NCBI GenBank assembly: GCA_003135255.1
Contig: PLAX01000156.1
Coordinates: 1 to 10,499 of the forward strand
DNA length: 10,499 nucleotides
Reading direction: 5' to 3'
Source of the DNA: Candidatus Dormiibacterota bacterium
Lineage (GTDB): Bacteria > Chloroflexota > Dormibacteria > Aeolococcales > Aeolococcaceae
Below, piece after piece: positions 1 through 7,815 of this stretch (positions within the stretch are counted from its first letter, which is position 1; each line of letters opens with the position of its first letter). Made by a program: the position numbers and the translations under genes. The notes under the pieces were generated by a model, which made no database searches, was not told the DNA's origin, and saw only the letters and a program-made list of their open reading frames with translations.

Positions 1-118
1 CCACAGGCCCGGTCGGCGTCAATCGCGGGTGACGCCGCACGGAGCCCCTACCTTACCCCGCCGGAGGTCGCACGCGCGGCGCCGGCGGAGCGAGGACCGC
101 GCCCGGTCGGCGGGACGA

Positions 119-175
119 GGGGCAGGGGCCGCGGGGCGGAGGGGCAGGACGAGGGGCCCGGGGGCGGCCGAGGGG
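119..175 (+). other. G-run tract with G-quadruplex potential
   Basis: Seven runs of four or five G occur on the + strand within 57 bases (119-122, 125-128, 133-136, 141-144, 153-156, 160-164, 172-175). They are separated by loops of 2 to 8 bases. This meets the usual G4 pattern of four or more G-runs with short loops, and does so redundantly. It lies about 60 bases upstream of the predicted promoter of the efflux operon. The rest of 1-236 is GC-rich sequence with no convincing gene; the only open frame on the + strand there is arginine-rich and low in complexity. Folding in vivo is inference. Confidence 0.5.
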
Positions 176-236
176 CACCAGGGCGGAACGCGGCCCGGCC
201 GTGGCCGCCCCGTCACCTCCGTGATGGGAATGTCCC

Positions 237-267
237 TTGACACGCTGTGCTTGGTGTGTCACATACT
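237..267 (+). promoter_or_regulatory. Predicted promoter and MarR-type operator of the efflux operon
   Basis: A perfect -35 hexamer TTGACA lies at 237-242. The best -10 candidate is CATACT at 262-267, with a long 19-base spacer, so the -10 is less certain. A perfect inverted repeat, TGACAC at 238-243 and GTGTCA at 256-261 with a 12-base gap, overlaps the -35 and the spacer. It sits 38 to 61 bases upstream of a marR start codon. MarR regulators usually bind inverted repeats in their own promoters, so autoregulation is a reasonable inference. A second, weaker dyad, ACAT-N7-ATGT (261-275), follows directly. The local drop in GC content supports a promoter. Confidence 0.5.
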
Positions 268-298
268 TTGGATGTCTCATTATCTGAGGAGTTAACAA

Positions 299-787
299 TT
301 GGCTAAGGAGCCCACCCCCCTCTCCACACGGGAGGACCTTCTTCAGCGTCTGATCTGCATGCAACCCGTGCTCCGGCACCGGTTCCGGGCCACCATCCCG
401 GCGGATGCCCAGGCCAGCATGCGGGAGACCATGGAGGAGGTCACCGCCTCCCAGCTGGAGGCGCTCATGCTCCTCCACCAGGCCGGCTCCGCCGTCTCCA
501 TGCACCAGCTCGCCGAGGCCCAGGCCATCACCCCCAGTTCGGCGACCCAGCTGGTCGACCGCCTGGTGAGGCTGGGGCTGGTGGAGCGCCTCCGCGAGGA
601 CGAGGACCGGCGGCTCGTCCGGGTGCAGCTCTCCGAGGCGGCCCGCCAGCGCTTCGAGGAGATGATGCGGCTGCACCTGCGCAGCCTCGCCGCGGTCACC
701 GACCAGTTGAGCGACGGCGACCTCCGCACCCTCGTCGACCTGCTCGCCAGGCTGGCCCAGCCGGCGAGCGCGGAGCACCCGGCATGA
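299..787 (+). CDS. MarR family transcriptional regulator
   Basis: This 162-aa protein has the size and fold pattern of MarR-type winged-helix repressors, which bind as dimers and are released by small phenolic or drug-like ligands. The winged helix-turn-helix spans about residues 50-115. The putative recognition helix is TPSSATQLVDRLVRLGLV (78-95). The wing, ERLREDEDRRLVRVQL (96-111), contains the family's typical D-x-R-R turn. Helices before and after would form the dimer interface. The start is TTG at 299, because TGAGGAG (285-291) is a strong ribosome site 7 bases upstream and no ATG fits as well. The stop overlaps the next start as ATGA (784-787), so the regulator is translationally coupled to the pump it probably controls. 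The ligand is unknown. Confidence 0.9.
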   Translation: MAKEPTPLSTREDLLQRLICMQPVLRHRFRATIPADAQASMRETMEEVTASQLEALMLLHQAGSAVSMHQLAEAQAITPSSATQLVDRLVRLGLVERLREDEDRRLVRVQLSEAARQRFEEMMRLHLRSLAAVTDQLSDGDLRTLVDLLARLAQPASAEHPA

Positions 788-3081
788 GGCGCCTCTACTC
801 GCGCCTCGGCAGGTTCGACGTCCGCTTCCGGTACCTCATCGTCGTCGCCTGGGTGGTCATCACCGTGGTCTGCGTGGCCACGCTGCCCGGGCTGGGCTCG
901 GTGGCCAAGGACACCGAGAGCGGCTTCCTGCCGGCCAACTCGCCCAGCATGCACGCGGCCCAGCTGCTCAACCCTTTCGAGAGCTCCACCCTCGCCACCG
1001 CCACCCTGGTGGCCTCGCGCAGCGGCGGCGCGCTGACCGCCGGGGACAAGCTCGCGGTCACGTCGCTGGTGGCCAAGATCAAGGAGCTGCCCAACGTCGT
1101 CACCGCGCACTCCCTCGGGACGTCGAGCGACGGTGAGGCCACCCAGGCTCTGATCCAGGCCAACGTCCCCCAGTACGGCGGTGGCACCGGGACGACCCTC
1201 GTCGACTCCATCCGGAGCGACTTCTCCAAGGTGGGGGCTCCCAGCGGGCTGCAGTTCAACCTGACCGGGCAGCTGGCGACCGCCACGGACGCCGACACCG
1301 CCTCGGCCCACTCCCAGAACACCACCCAGCTGCTCTCCGTCCTCTTCATCATCGTCCTGCTGCTCTTCGCCTTCCGGGCACTGCTCGCGCCGCTCGTGAC
1401 GCTGCTCCCGGCCGGCCTGGTGCTGGCGCTCGCCGGCCCGGTGATCGCCGCCGCCTCCCACGTCGGCGTCCAGGTCTCCGTCATCACGGAGCTGATCCTG
1501 GTCGTCCTCGTCCTGGGGGCCGGCACCGACTACGGCCTCTTCCTCGTCTTTCGAGTCCGCGAGGAGATCCGGCGCGGCCTCGCCCCCCGCGACGCGGTGG
1601 TGCGCGCCGTCGAGAGCGTGGGGGAATCGATCACCTTCTCCGCGCTGATCGTGATCGGCGCCCTGCTCAGCCTGGTGATCGCGCAGTTCGGCTTCTACCA
1701 GGGGCTCGGCCCCGCGCTCGCCATCGGGATCGGCCTCATGCTCCTGGCCGGCCTCACCCTGCTCCCGGCACTGCTCGCCATCCTCGGCCGCGCCGTCTTC
1801 TGGCCGAGCAACCTCGAGGTCCGCGCCACCCCACAGGTCGGCTTCTGGGGGCGGGTGGCCGCCACCTTCGTCCGGCGCCCCTTGGTCACCGCGGTCGCGG
1901 GGATCGCGATCTTCGCGGCTCTCGCCCTCGGCTCCCTGGGCACGACCACTGCCGGGTTCGGCGACGCGGCCTCGGGGCCGGCGGGCAGCGACTCCGCGGC
2001 CGGCCAGGCGGTCCTCAACAAGCACTTCCCCTCCGCCGGGACGATCACCTCGACCGAGGTGGTCATGCACTTCTCCAACCCCGTCTTCGACGATCCCGCC
2101 GAGCTGGTGACGGCGCAGCACAGCCTGCAGGCGTCGCCGGGCTTCCGGAGCGTCATCGGGCCCCTCGACCCCAACGGGCCCACCGGGGTGACCCTGACGG
2201 CGACGGAGATCGCGGCCCTGCACCAGGCGCTGGGCTGGCCGCTGAACCCGACCGCCCTGGCCGCCCTTCCCCCGGCGGTGGCGCAAGTCGACGGCGCCCT
2301 GGCGAGCTTCGTCAGCACCGACGCGCGGACGATCGTCTTCGCCGTGGTGCCCACGGTCGGGCCGGCGGGAAGCCCGGTGGCGAGCGCCAACATCCCGGCG
2401 CTGCGCACCGACACGACCGCCGCAGCCCATGCCGCCGGCGCCGCCGACAGCGGGATCTTCAGCCTCGACGCCTTCGCCTATGACGTCGAGAACATCTCCC
2501 AGAACGACCTGATCCACATCATCCCGACGGTGGCGATCATCATCGCGCTTCTCCTCGCCATCGTCCTGCGCAGCGGCATCGCGTCCCTCTTCCTGGTCCC
2601 GAGCGTCGTCCTCTCGTACCTCGCGGCCCTGGGGCTGGTGGGCCTGGTCTTTGTCCACCTCGGGGGCCAGAGCGGAGTCCAGTTCATCCTGCCCTTCCTC
2701 ATGTTCGTGTTCCTGATGGCTCTGGGCTCGGACTACAACGTGCTGGTGATGACGAGGATCCGTGAGGAGTCCCATGGGCTCCCGCTGCGGGATGCGGTGA
2801 AGAAGGCCATCGGGGTCACCGGAACGACCGTCACCACCGCCGGACTGGTGCTCGGTGGCACCTTCGCCGTGCTCGGCTTCGCGGCCGGAGGCTCAGCGCA
2901 GTCCGGGGAGATCCAGCAGGTGGGCTTCGGCATCGCCGCCGGGGTCCTGATGGACACCTTCTTCGTCCGCACCATCATGGTGCCCGCGTTCGTGGTGCTG
3001 GTGGGCCGCTGGACCTGGTGGCCATCGCTCCTCTTCCGACGGCATTCCCAGCTCGTTGCCGCCGAGGAGGAGGCCGCATGA
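784..3081 (+). CDS. MMPL family (RND superfamily) exporter
   Basis: This 765-aa inner-membrane protein has two MMPL halves. Each half has one leading TM helix, an extracytoplasmic region (about 40-180 and 385-575) and a bundle of TM helices (about 182-340 and 577-742). The proton-relay Asp-Tyr pairs known from MmpL proteins are visible in both halves: GTDYGLF (247-253) and GSDYNVL (648-654). Each is followed by the usual cytoplasmic R-x-R-E-E stretch. Family members export lipids, pigments or drugs using the proton gradient. The substrate cannot be read from the sequence, but a local MarR regulator and a following DHA2 pump favour toxic small molecules. It has no long C-terminal cytoplasmic tail, unlike mycobacterial MmpL3. 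It overlaps marR (ATGA, 784-787) and the next gene (ATGA, 3078-3081). Confidence 0.92.
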   Translation: MRRLYSRLGRFDVRFRYLIVVAWVVITVVCVATLPGLGSVAKDTESGFLPANSPSMHAAQLLNPFESSTLATATLVASRSGGALTAGDKLAVTSLVAKIKELPNVVTAHSLGTSSDGEATQALIQANVPQYGGGTGTTLVDSIRSDFSKVGAPSGLQFNLTGQLATATDADTASAHSQNTTQLLSVLFIIVLLLFAFRALLAPLVTLLPAGLVLALAGPVIAAASHVGVQVSVITELILVVLVLGAGTDYGLFLVFRVREEIRRGLAPRDAVVRAVESVGESITFSALIVIGALLSLVIAQFGFYQGLGPALAIGIGLMLLAGLTLLPALLAILGRAVFWPSNLEVRATPQVGFWGRVAATFVRRPLVTAVAGIAIFAALALGSLGTTTAGFGDAASGPAGSDSAAGQAVLNKHFPSAGTITSTEVVMHFSNPVFDDPAELVTAQHSLQASPGFRSVIGPLDPNGPTGVTLTATEIAALHQALGWPLNPTALAALPPAVAQVDGALASFVSTDARTIVFAVVPTVGPAGSPVASANIPALRTDTTAAAHAAGAADSGIFSLDAFAYDVENISQNDLIHIIPTVAIIIALLLAIVLRSGIASLFLVPSVVLSYLAALGLVGLVFVHLGGQSGVQFILPFLMFVFLMALGSDYNVLVMTRIREESHGLPLRDAVKKAIGVTGTTVTTAGLVLGGTFAVLGFAAGGSAQSGEIQQVGFGIAAGVLMDTFFVRTIMVPAFVVLVGRWTWWPSLLFRRHSQLVAAEEEAA

Positions 3082-4745
3082 CGGGAGAGGTCTCCACCTT
3101 GAAGATCGAGCGCCGGAGCGTCGCCGAGAGGCGGCGGCTCATGGTCGTGTTCGGCGCTCTGATGCTGGCGATGCTGATCGCCGCCCTCGACCAGACCATC
3201 GTCTCCACCGCGCTGCCCACCATCGTGGGCGACCTGGGCGGCCTCACCCAGCTCTCCTGGGTGGTGACGGCCTACATCCTCACCTCGACGATCTCGACGC
3301 CGCTCTACGGGAAGATCGGAGACCTCTACGGGCGCAAGCGGATCTTCCAGGGCGCGATCGTCATCTTCCTGGTCGGCTCGATGCTCTGCGGGCTCTCCCA
3401 GAACATGGCCGAGCTGATCGGGTTCCGGGCCCTCCAGGGCATCGGTGCCGGGGGCCTGATGGTCGGCTCCCAGGCGATCATCGGCGACATCGTCTCCCCC
3501 CGCGAGCGCGGCCGCTACATGGGGTACTTCGGCGCCGTATTTGGGCTGGCCACGGTGGCCGGGCCCCTCCTGGGCGGGTTCCTCGTCGACCACGCCACCT
3601 GGCGTTGGGTCTTCTACATCAACGTCCCCATCGGCATCGCCGCCCTGGTCGCGACCGGCCTGGTCCTCCACCTGCCCAGCCAGCGACGCGAGCACCGCAT
3701 CGACTACCTGGGGGCCTCCCTGCTGGGCGCCGGCGTGACCTGCATCGTCCTGCTCACCACCTGGGGAGGGACCGAGTACCCCTGGGCCTCGGCTCAGACC
3801 CTCGGACTGGGACTGGGCGCGGTGGCGCTGCTGGGAGCATTCATCCAGGTCGAGCGGCGAGCAGTCGAGCCCATCCTGCCGCTCAGCCTGTTCCGCAACT
3901 CCGTCTTCGCGATCACCAACGCGGCGGGCTTCATCATCGGCCTCGCCCTCTTCGGGTCGATCGTCTTCCTGCCCCAGTACCTGCAGATCGTCAAGGGAGA
4001 GGGGGCCACCAACTCCGGTCTGCTGCTCGTCCCGATGATGGTCGGGCTGCTCATCACCTCGATCGTGAGCGGCCAGCTGATCAGCCGGACTGGGCGGTAC
4101 AAGATCTGGCCGATCCTCGGCACGGCGGTCACCGTCATCGGCCTCTTTCTCCTCTCCACCATGGGCGCGGCCACCCCGCCGATCGTCACCGCCGCCTACA
4201 TGGTGGTGCTGGGCCTCGGCCTCGGCGGCGTCATGCAGGTCCTGGTGGTGGTGGTGCAGAACAGCGTGACCCAGAAGGACATAGGCGTCGCCACCTCGAC
4301 GGCGACCTTCTTCCGCTCCATGGGCGGCTCCATCGGGGTGCCGATCTTCGGCGCCATCTTCAGCAACGTGCTGATCGCCAAGCTGGTCACGGACCTCCCC
4401 AAGGGATTCCACCTCGGCGGGCTGTCGGGGGGCATCGGCAACGCCAGCCCGCAGGTCCTGGACAAGCTGCCTGCCGTCATCCACAGCGGCGTCGTGCACG
4501 CCTTCTCCCAGTCGCTCGGCTCAGTCTTCCTCGCCGGCGTACCCTTTGCGGTCATCGCCCTCGTGCTCGTCTGCCTGATCAAGGAGGTCCCGCTGCGCAC
4601 CCGGGTCACCCCGGTGCTCGAGGGCGTCGACGAAAGTTTCGGATACTCCGAGGGCGCGACAGAGACGGCGACGGGCACGGACGGTGCCGCACTCAGGCTG
4701 ACGCCCCGGGGTGATCGCGCGACGATAGGCGACACCAACCCATGA
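3078..4745 (+). CDS. DHA2 family MFS drug exporter (EmrB/QacA type, 14 TM)
   Basis: This 555-aa proton-coupled multidrug antiporter shows all the diagnostic motifs. Motif D1 is LDQTIVSTALPTI (37-49) in TM1. Motif A is GKIGDLYGRKRIF (78-90), the TM2-TM3 loop. The motif B region is FRALQGIGAGGL (116-127). Motif C, the antiporter motif, is GAVFGLATVAGPLLGG (152-167). Length and hydrophobic profile fit 14 TM helices, with the last near 480-502 and then a polar tail of about 50 residues. The ATG at 3078 is chosen over an in-frame GTG at 3018 because GGAGGAGG (3066-3073) lies just upstream, the ATGA overlap with the MMPL gene matches the rest of the operon, and the longer form would add 20 polar residues. 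Substrate unknown. Confidence 0.93.
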   Translation: MTGEVSTLKIERRSVAERRRLMVVFGALMLAMLIAALDQTIVSTALPTIVGDLGGLTQLSWVVTAYILTSTISTPLYGKIGDLYGRKRIFQGAIVIFLVGSMLCGLSQNMAELIGFRALQGIGAGGLMVGSQAIIGDIVSPRERGRYMGYFGAVFGLATVAGPLLGGFLVDHATWRWVFYINVPIGIAALVATGLVLHLPSQRREHRIDYLGASLLGAGVTCIVLLTTWGGTEYPWASAQTLGLGLGAVALLGAFIQVERRAVEPILPLSLFRNSVFAITNAAGFIIGLALFGSIVFLPQYLQIVKGEGATNSGLLLVPMMVGLLITSIVSGQLISRTGRYKIWPILGTAVTVIGLFLLSTMGAATPPIVTAAYMVVLGLGLGGVMQVLVVVVQNSVTQKDIGVATSTATFFRSMGGSIGVPIFGAIFSNVLIAKLVTDLPKGFHLGGLSGGIGNASPQVLDKLPAVIHSGVVHAFSQSLGSVFLAGVPFAVIALVLVCLIKEVPLRTRVTPVLEGVDESFGYSEGATETATGTDGAALRLTPRGDRATIGDTNP

Positions 4746-4760
4746 ACGGGGGAAGCTGAC

Positions 4761-5534
4761 ATGCCGGAATCCCAAGCCTGGCTCGCCGCCGTGCGCAGCT
4801 CGCACGACCGGCTGAGGGCACTCGTGGCGGGCCTGTCGCCAGGCCAGGTCACCGCCCCCTCGTATGCCAGCGAGTGGACCCTGGCCCAGGTGCTCTCGCA
4901 CCTCGGCAGCCAGGCCGAGCTCTTCTGGCTGCTCCTCGATGCCGGCCTCTCTGGGGGCCCGGCACCGGGACAGGCGACCATGCTGCCGATCTGGCAGAGG
5001 TGGGATGCCCTGCCGCCTGAGGCCCAGGTCACCACCAGCGTCGACGCCAACGAACGGCTGGTGCGGCGTCTCGAGGCCCTCGATGCGGCCCAGATCGCCG
5101 CCTTCAGCGTCTCTGCCTTCGGCAGTCAGATGGACTTCGTCGGCCTGCTGCGCGCACGGCTCTCCGAGCACGCGGTGCACACCTGGGACGTCGCCATCGC
5201 CCTCGATCCCGCTGCCGTCCTCGCGCCCGACGCGGCGGCGCTTCTCGTCGACTACCTGCCCGAGATGGCGGCCCGGGTGGGCAGGCCGGCCGCCCGGCCG
5301 GAGTCACTCGCGGTGTCGACCACGGATCCCGAGCGCCACTTCACCCTCTCCACCGGCGGGGTCCGCCTCGAGGCACGGAGCGGCCCGGCGTCGAGTGGCT
5401 CCCTCCGTCTGCCGGCGGAGGCGCTCCTCCGGTTGGTGTACGGGCGGCTCGACAGGGCCCACACCCCGCCGCTGCAGCTCGACTCCCCCACCGTCACCCT
5501 GGACGATCTGCGGAGCATCTTCCCCGGTTTCTGA
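4761..5534 (+). CDS. Maleylpyruvate isomerase family mycothiol-dependent enzyme (DinB-like)
   Basis: This 257-aa protein has the two-part layout of the family: an N-terminal DinB-like four-helix bundle (about 1-150) and a C-terminal MDMPI-type domain (about 170-255, with the typical LPAEALLRLVYGRLD stretch). Likely metal ligands are His47 in QVLSHLGSQ, and Glu136 and His140 in SEHAVHTWD. They match the His and Glu-x3-His arrangement of mycothiol-dependent maleylpyruvate isomerase. Members transfer or isomerise substrates with mycothiol, the actinobacterial thiol, but most paralogues have unknown substrates. It starts 15 bases after the MFS stop with a GGGGGAAG ribosome site (4748-4755), so it is the last gene of the efflux operon. 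A role in detoxifying the exported compound is inference. Confidence 0.82.
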   Translation: MPESQAWLAAVRSSHDRLRALVAGLSPGQVTAPSYASEWTLAQVLSHLGSQAELFWLLLDAGLSGGPAPGQATMLPIWQRWDALPPEAQVTTSVDANERLVRRLEALDAAQIAAFSVSAFGSQMDFVGLLRARLSEHAVHTWDVAIALDPAAVLAPDAAALLVDYLPEMAARVGRPAARPESLAVSTTDPERHFTLSTGGVRLEARSGPASSGSLRLPAEALLRLVYGRLDRAHTPPLQLDSPTVTLDDLRSIFPGF

Positions 5535-5536
5535 CC

Positions 5537-5559
5537 CGCCGCGGAGGGTGCCCCCGGCG
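5537..5559. terminator. Possible shared terminator hairpin between convergent operons
   Basis: Only 35 bases separate the stop codons of the two convergent operons (5534 and 5570). CGCCG (5537-5541) can pair with CGGCG (5555-5559) around a 13-base loop. There is no T-run on either side, so this is a weak candidate, and Rho-dependent or collision-based termination is equally possible. Confidence 0.25.
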
Positions 5560-5569
5560 AGGTCCGGCG

Positions 5570-6391
5570 TCAGCGGATGCTGTGGCTGTACCGGTGAACG
5601 CAGATCGGCGCGACGACGATGATGATCACCATCGCCAGGGCGAAGGTGGTCGCGATCGGGTGCTCCAGCGACCAGACCCCGGAGGGTGGCGGCCCGATGG
5701 TGTTGCCGAAGAGCTGGCGACCCGCCGTGACCAGCGCTGACATCGGGTTCCAGTAGGCGATCACCCGCAGCCACGCGGGCATGTTGGCGGGGTCGACGAA
5801 GACACTGGAGATGAAGCCCAAGAGGAAGATCGGGATGTTGATGATGACGTCCGCCGCCTGAGCGGAACCCGCCAGCAGCCCCACCAGGATTCCCAGCCAG
5901 CCGATTGCGACGCCGAACAGCTCAAAGAGCAGGAAGGCGAGGATGGCGTTGCCGAGGCCGTCCACGGGACGCCACCCCACCGCGAGGCCGCAGGCGATCA
6001 TCACCACGAGGACGGGGATGCCCAGCAGCAGGGTCGACAGTGACCGACCGATGATGATCGCGGAACGTGCGATGGGCAGGGTCCGGAAGCGGTCGACGAC
6101 GCCCTCGCTCATGTCGGTGGCCACCGCCACGGCGACGTTGGCGGCGCTGAACAGCACCGACATGGCGAACAGGCCGGGCATGAGGTAGGAGCGATAGTTG
6201 CCGCCGGGGACGGCGATCGAGCTGCCGAAGACGTAGCCGAAGAGCACCACGAACATGACCGGCATGAGCAGGGTGCCGAAGATCACGTCGGGCTGGCGCT
6301 TGCCCCGGATCAGGAACCGCCGGGTGGCGGTATAGGCGTCGAGCAGGCCGTCGCGCAGCTGCCGCTCGGCCCGCACCGCGGTGTCGCTCAT
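5570..6391 (-). CDS. ABC-2 type transporter permease (DrrB-like)
   Basis: This 273-aa integral membrane protein is typical in length for ABC-2/DrrB permeases, which form the channel half of drug or polyketide exporters. It has about six TM helices (near 38-58, 72-93, 113-135, 147-170, 180-198, 247-265). The amphipathic cytoplasmic segment EGVVDRFRTLPIARS (96-110), which contacts the ATPase in this family, is present. The late motif NPMSALVTAGRQLFGN (215-230) is typical of DrrB-like proteins. Its start overlaps the ATPase stop (ATGA, 6388-6391 on the minus strand), so the two are translationally coupled and probably form one complex. The substrate is unknown; anthracycline-like or other hydrophobic compounds are known cargo for the family. 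Confidence 0.9.
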   Translation of the reverse strand: MSDTAVRAERQLRDGLLDAYTATRRFLIRGKRQPDVIFGTLLMPVMFVVLFGYVFGSSIAVPGGNYRSYLMPGLFAMSVLFSAANVAVAVATDMSEGVVDRFRTLPIARSAIIIGRSLSTLLLGIPVLVVMIACGLAVGWRPVDGLGNAILAFLLFELFGVAIGWLGILVGLLAGSAQAADVIINIPIFLLGFISSVFVDPANMPAWLRVIAYWNPMSALVTAGRQLFGNTIGPPPSGVWSLEHPIATTFALAMVIIIVVAPICVHRYSHSIR

Positions 6392-7359
6392 GCTCCGCGT
6401 CCCCCCGCGCTGGCCGAATGCACCCCCGGATGGTGGGAGTGGTCGGTGACCGTGCTGAACACCTCGTCGAGGCTGGGGTGCTCCAGCCCGACCTCGTGGA
6501 CGGGCACGCCGAGGTCCCGAAGCCAGACCACCACCTGGTCGAGACTGGCGAGGCCGTCGCTGGCAGGCGCGCTCACCGACCTTCCGCTCACCTCGGCTCC
6601 CTCACCGAGGAGCCGCCCGACCTGCTCCAGCGCCGCGGGGTCCGCCTCCGTGAGGGTGACCCGGATGAACGGCCGTCCGATCGACGCCTTGAGCTGCTCC
6701 GGCGTCCCCTCGGCCACGACCAGGCCGCGGTCGATGACGACGATGGTGTCGGCGAGCCGGTCGGCCTCGTCCAGGTACTGGGTCGTCAGGAGCACCGTCG
6801 TTCCCCCGGAGACCAGGCTGCGAATGGACGTCCACATCTCGGCGCGACCGACCGGGTCCAGGCCGGTGGTGGGCTCGTCGAGGAAGAGGACCTCCGGGTG
6901 GTGGATCAGGCTGGCGGCGAGGTCGAGGCGGCGCCTCATCCCTCCGGAGTAGCGCTTGACCAGCTGTCTGCTCGCACCGACGAGGTCAAACTGCTCGAGC
7001 AGCTCCCCTGTGCGCCGGCGGGATATGGCCGCCCCGAGATGGCAGAAGCGCCCGATCGTCTCGAGGTTCTCCGCCCCGGTCAGCAGCTCGTCCATCGTCG
7101 CCGTCTGGCCGGTCACGCCGATCCTGGTCCGCACCAGGGCCGCCTGGCTGGCGACATCGAAGCCCGCCACCTGGGCACGCCCACCTTCGGCGGGGAGCAG
7201 GGTGGTGAGGATGCGGACGGTGGTCGTCTTCCCGGCGCCGTTGCGCCCCAGCAGGGCGCACACGCTGCCCGCCGCCACGTCCAGGCTGACGTCCACCAGG
7301 GCCTTGGTGGGGCCGAACGCGCGGGCCAGGTGCTCGGCCGTGATGGCGGGGGCAGTCAT
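6388..7359 (-). CDS. ABC transporter ATP-binding protein (DrrA-like)
   Basis: This 323-aa ATPase of the daunorubicin-resistance (DrrA) type has all the nucleotide-binding motifs in order. Walker A is GRNGAGKT (38-45), the Q-loop glutamine is Gln85, the signature is YSGGMRRRLDLA (137-148) and Walker B is VLFLDE (157-162). The usual H-loop histidine is replaced by glutamine in LTTQYLDEAD (191-200, Gln194), a substitution common in DrrA-type proteins. The C-terminal extension of about 100 residues after the NBD is also typical. The start at 7359 is supported by GGAGGT (7363-7368, minus strand), 3 bases upstream. It is the first gene of a two-gene operon with the permease and energises export. 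Confidence 0.94.
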   Translation of the reverse strand: MTAPAITAEHLARAFGPTKALVDVSLDVAAGSVCALLGRNGAGKTTTVRILTTLLPAEGGRAQVAGFDVASQAALVRTRIGVTGQTATMDELLTGAENLETIGRFCHLGAAISRRRTGELLEQFDLVGASRQLVKRYSGGMRRRLDLAASLIHHPEVLFLDEPTTGLDPVGRAEMWTSIRSLVSGGTTVLLTTQYLDEADRLADTIVVIDRGLVVAEGTPEQLKASIGRPFIRVTLTEADPAALEQVGRLLGEGAEVSGRSVSAPASDGLASLDQVVVWLRDLGVPVHEVGLEHPSLDEVFSTVTDHSHHPGVHSASAGGRGA

Positions 7360-7394
7360 GGCACCTCCATTCTTTTGATATTTACTCCCAGATG

Positions 7395-7424
7395 ATGGTA
7401 ACAGTCCATAATTGTGGATATCAA
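7395..7424 (-). promoter_or_regulatory. Predicted promoter of the ABC exporter operon with operator-like palindrome
   Basis: Reading the minus strand, TTGATA (7424-7419) serves as the -35 and TACCAT (7400-7395) as the -10, with an 18-base spacer. The spacer contains a 14-base near-perfect palindrome, TCCATAATTGTGGA on the + strand (7405-7418), with a single G-T type mismatch. The segment is AT-rich in a very GC-rich region and lies 36 bases upstream of the ATPase start. The palindrome is well placed for a repressor, or for a MerR-like regulator acting on a long spacer. No regulator gene is adjacent; the MarR at 299 is a candidate only by proximity, since its putative operator has a different sequence. 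Confidence 0.45.
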
Positions 7425-7499
7425 GAGGTAGGCACCACTCGAATCCAGATTGTGGGCAGAGGGGCGGGCGCAGCGCCCGGAGGCGCTTACCCCGGTTCG

Positions 7500-7815
7500 C
7501 GGACCGAGCTGCTCACCGAGCCGGTCACCACCCACGACGGCCGCCACTACCCGGCGTTTGGCGCCCCCATGCACCCCGGCTGCCTGCAACGTCCCCGCCT
7601 GCCATTCGCCATCGCGGCGGGAGGCCCCAGGGGCATACGACTCGCGGCGCGCTTCGGCACCACCTGGGTGACCGAGGGACCGCCCACGCCGGACGGAAGC
7701 GCGCTCGGCGTCGCAAGCTCCCTGCCCGGCCTCGCCGCCGAGCTGGAGCGCATCGACGCCGCCTGCGCCGAGGTGGGCCGCGATCCCGCGACCCTGGGGC
7801 GCCTCCGCTGCGTCG
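7500..7815 (+). pseudogene. Remnant of an LLM-class (F420/flavin-dependent) oxidoreductase
   Basis: The frame carries about 100 residues that look like the C-terminal part of luciferase-like monooxygenase (LLM) class oxidoreductases. RTELLTEPVTTHDGRHY is followed by a Q-x-P-x-L-P-F-A-I-A-A-G-G stretch, then GIRLAARFGTTWVTEG and IDAACAEVGRDPATLGRL, in the order found in that family. Full members are about 300 residues. The N-terminal two thirds, including the TIM-barrel start and cofactor region, are absent, and the family-like sequence stops abruptly near 7815. The 5' side runs straight into the AT-rich promoter of the divergent ABC operon. No ribosome site or plausible start precedes the conserved part. 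I read it as a decayed gene fragment left by a deletion or insertion, not a working enzyme. Confidence 0.65.

Noticed and set aside
29..295. An 88-aa open frame on the + strand before marR.
   Set aside because: It is arginine-rich and low in complexity, has no ribosome site, runs through the predicted promoter, and is explained by GC-rich codon bias.
343..2775. An 810-aa open frame antisense to the marR and MMPL genes (and a similar 588-aa one at 2733-4499 on the minus strand).
   Set aside because: Its Asp, Glu, Gly, Arg and His-rich composition is typical of antisense frames in high-GC genes; there are no domains, and the + strand genes have clear motifs.
3018..3077. A GTG start adding 20 residues to the MFS exporter.
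   Set aside because: The ATG at 3078 has a good ribosome site and the ATGA overlap shared by the rest of the operon.
6771..6800. Loss of the H-loop histidine in the ABC ATPase (Gln194).
   Set aside because: The TTQYL[DE]EAD form is common in the DrrA family, so it is not a sign of an inactive protein.
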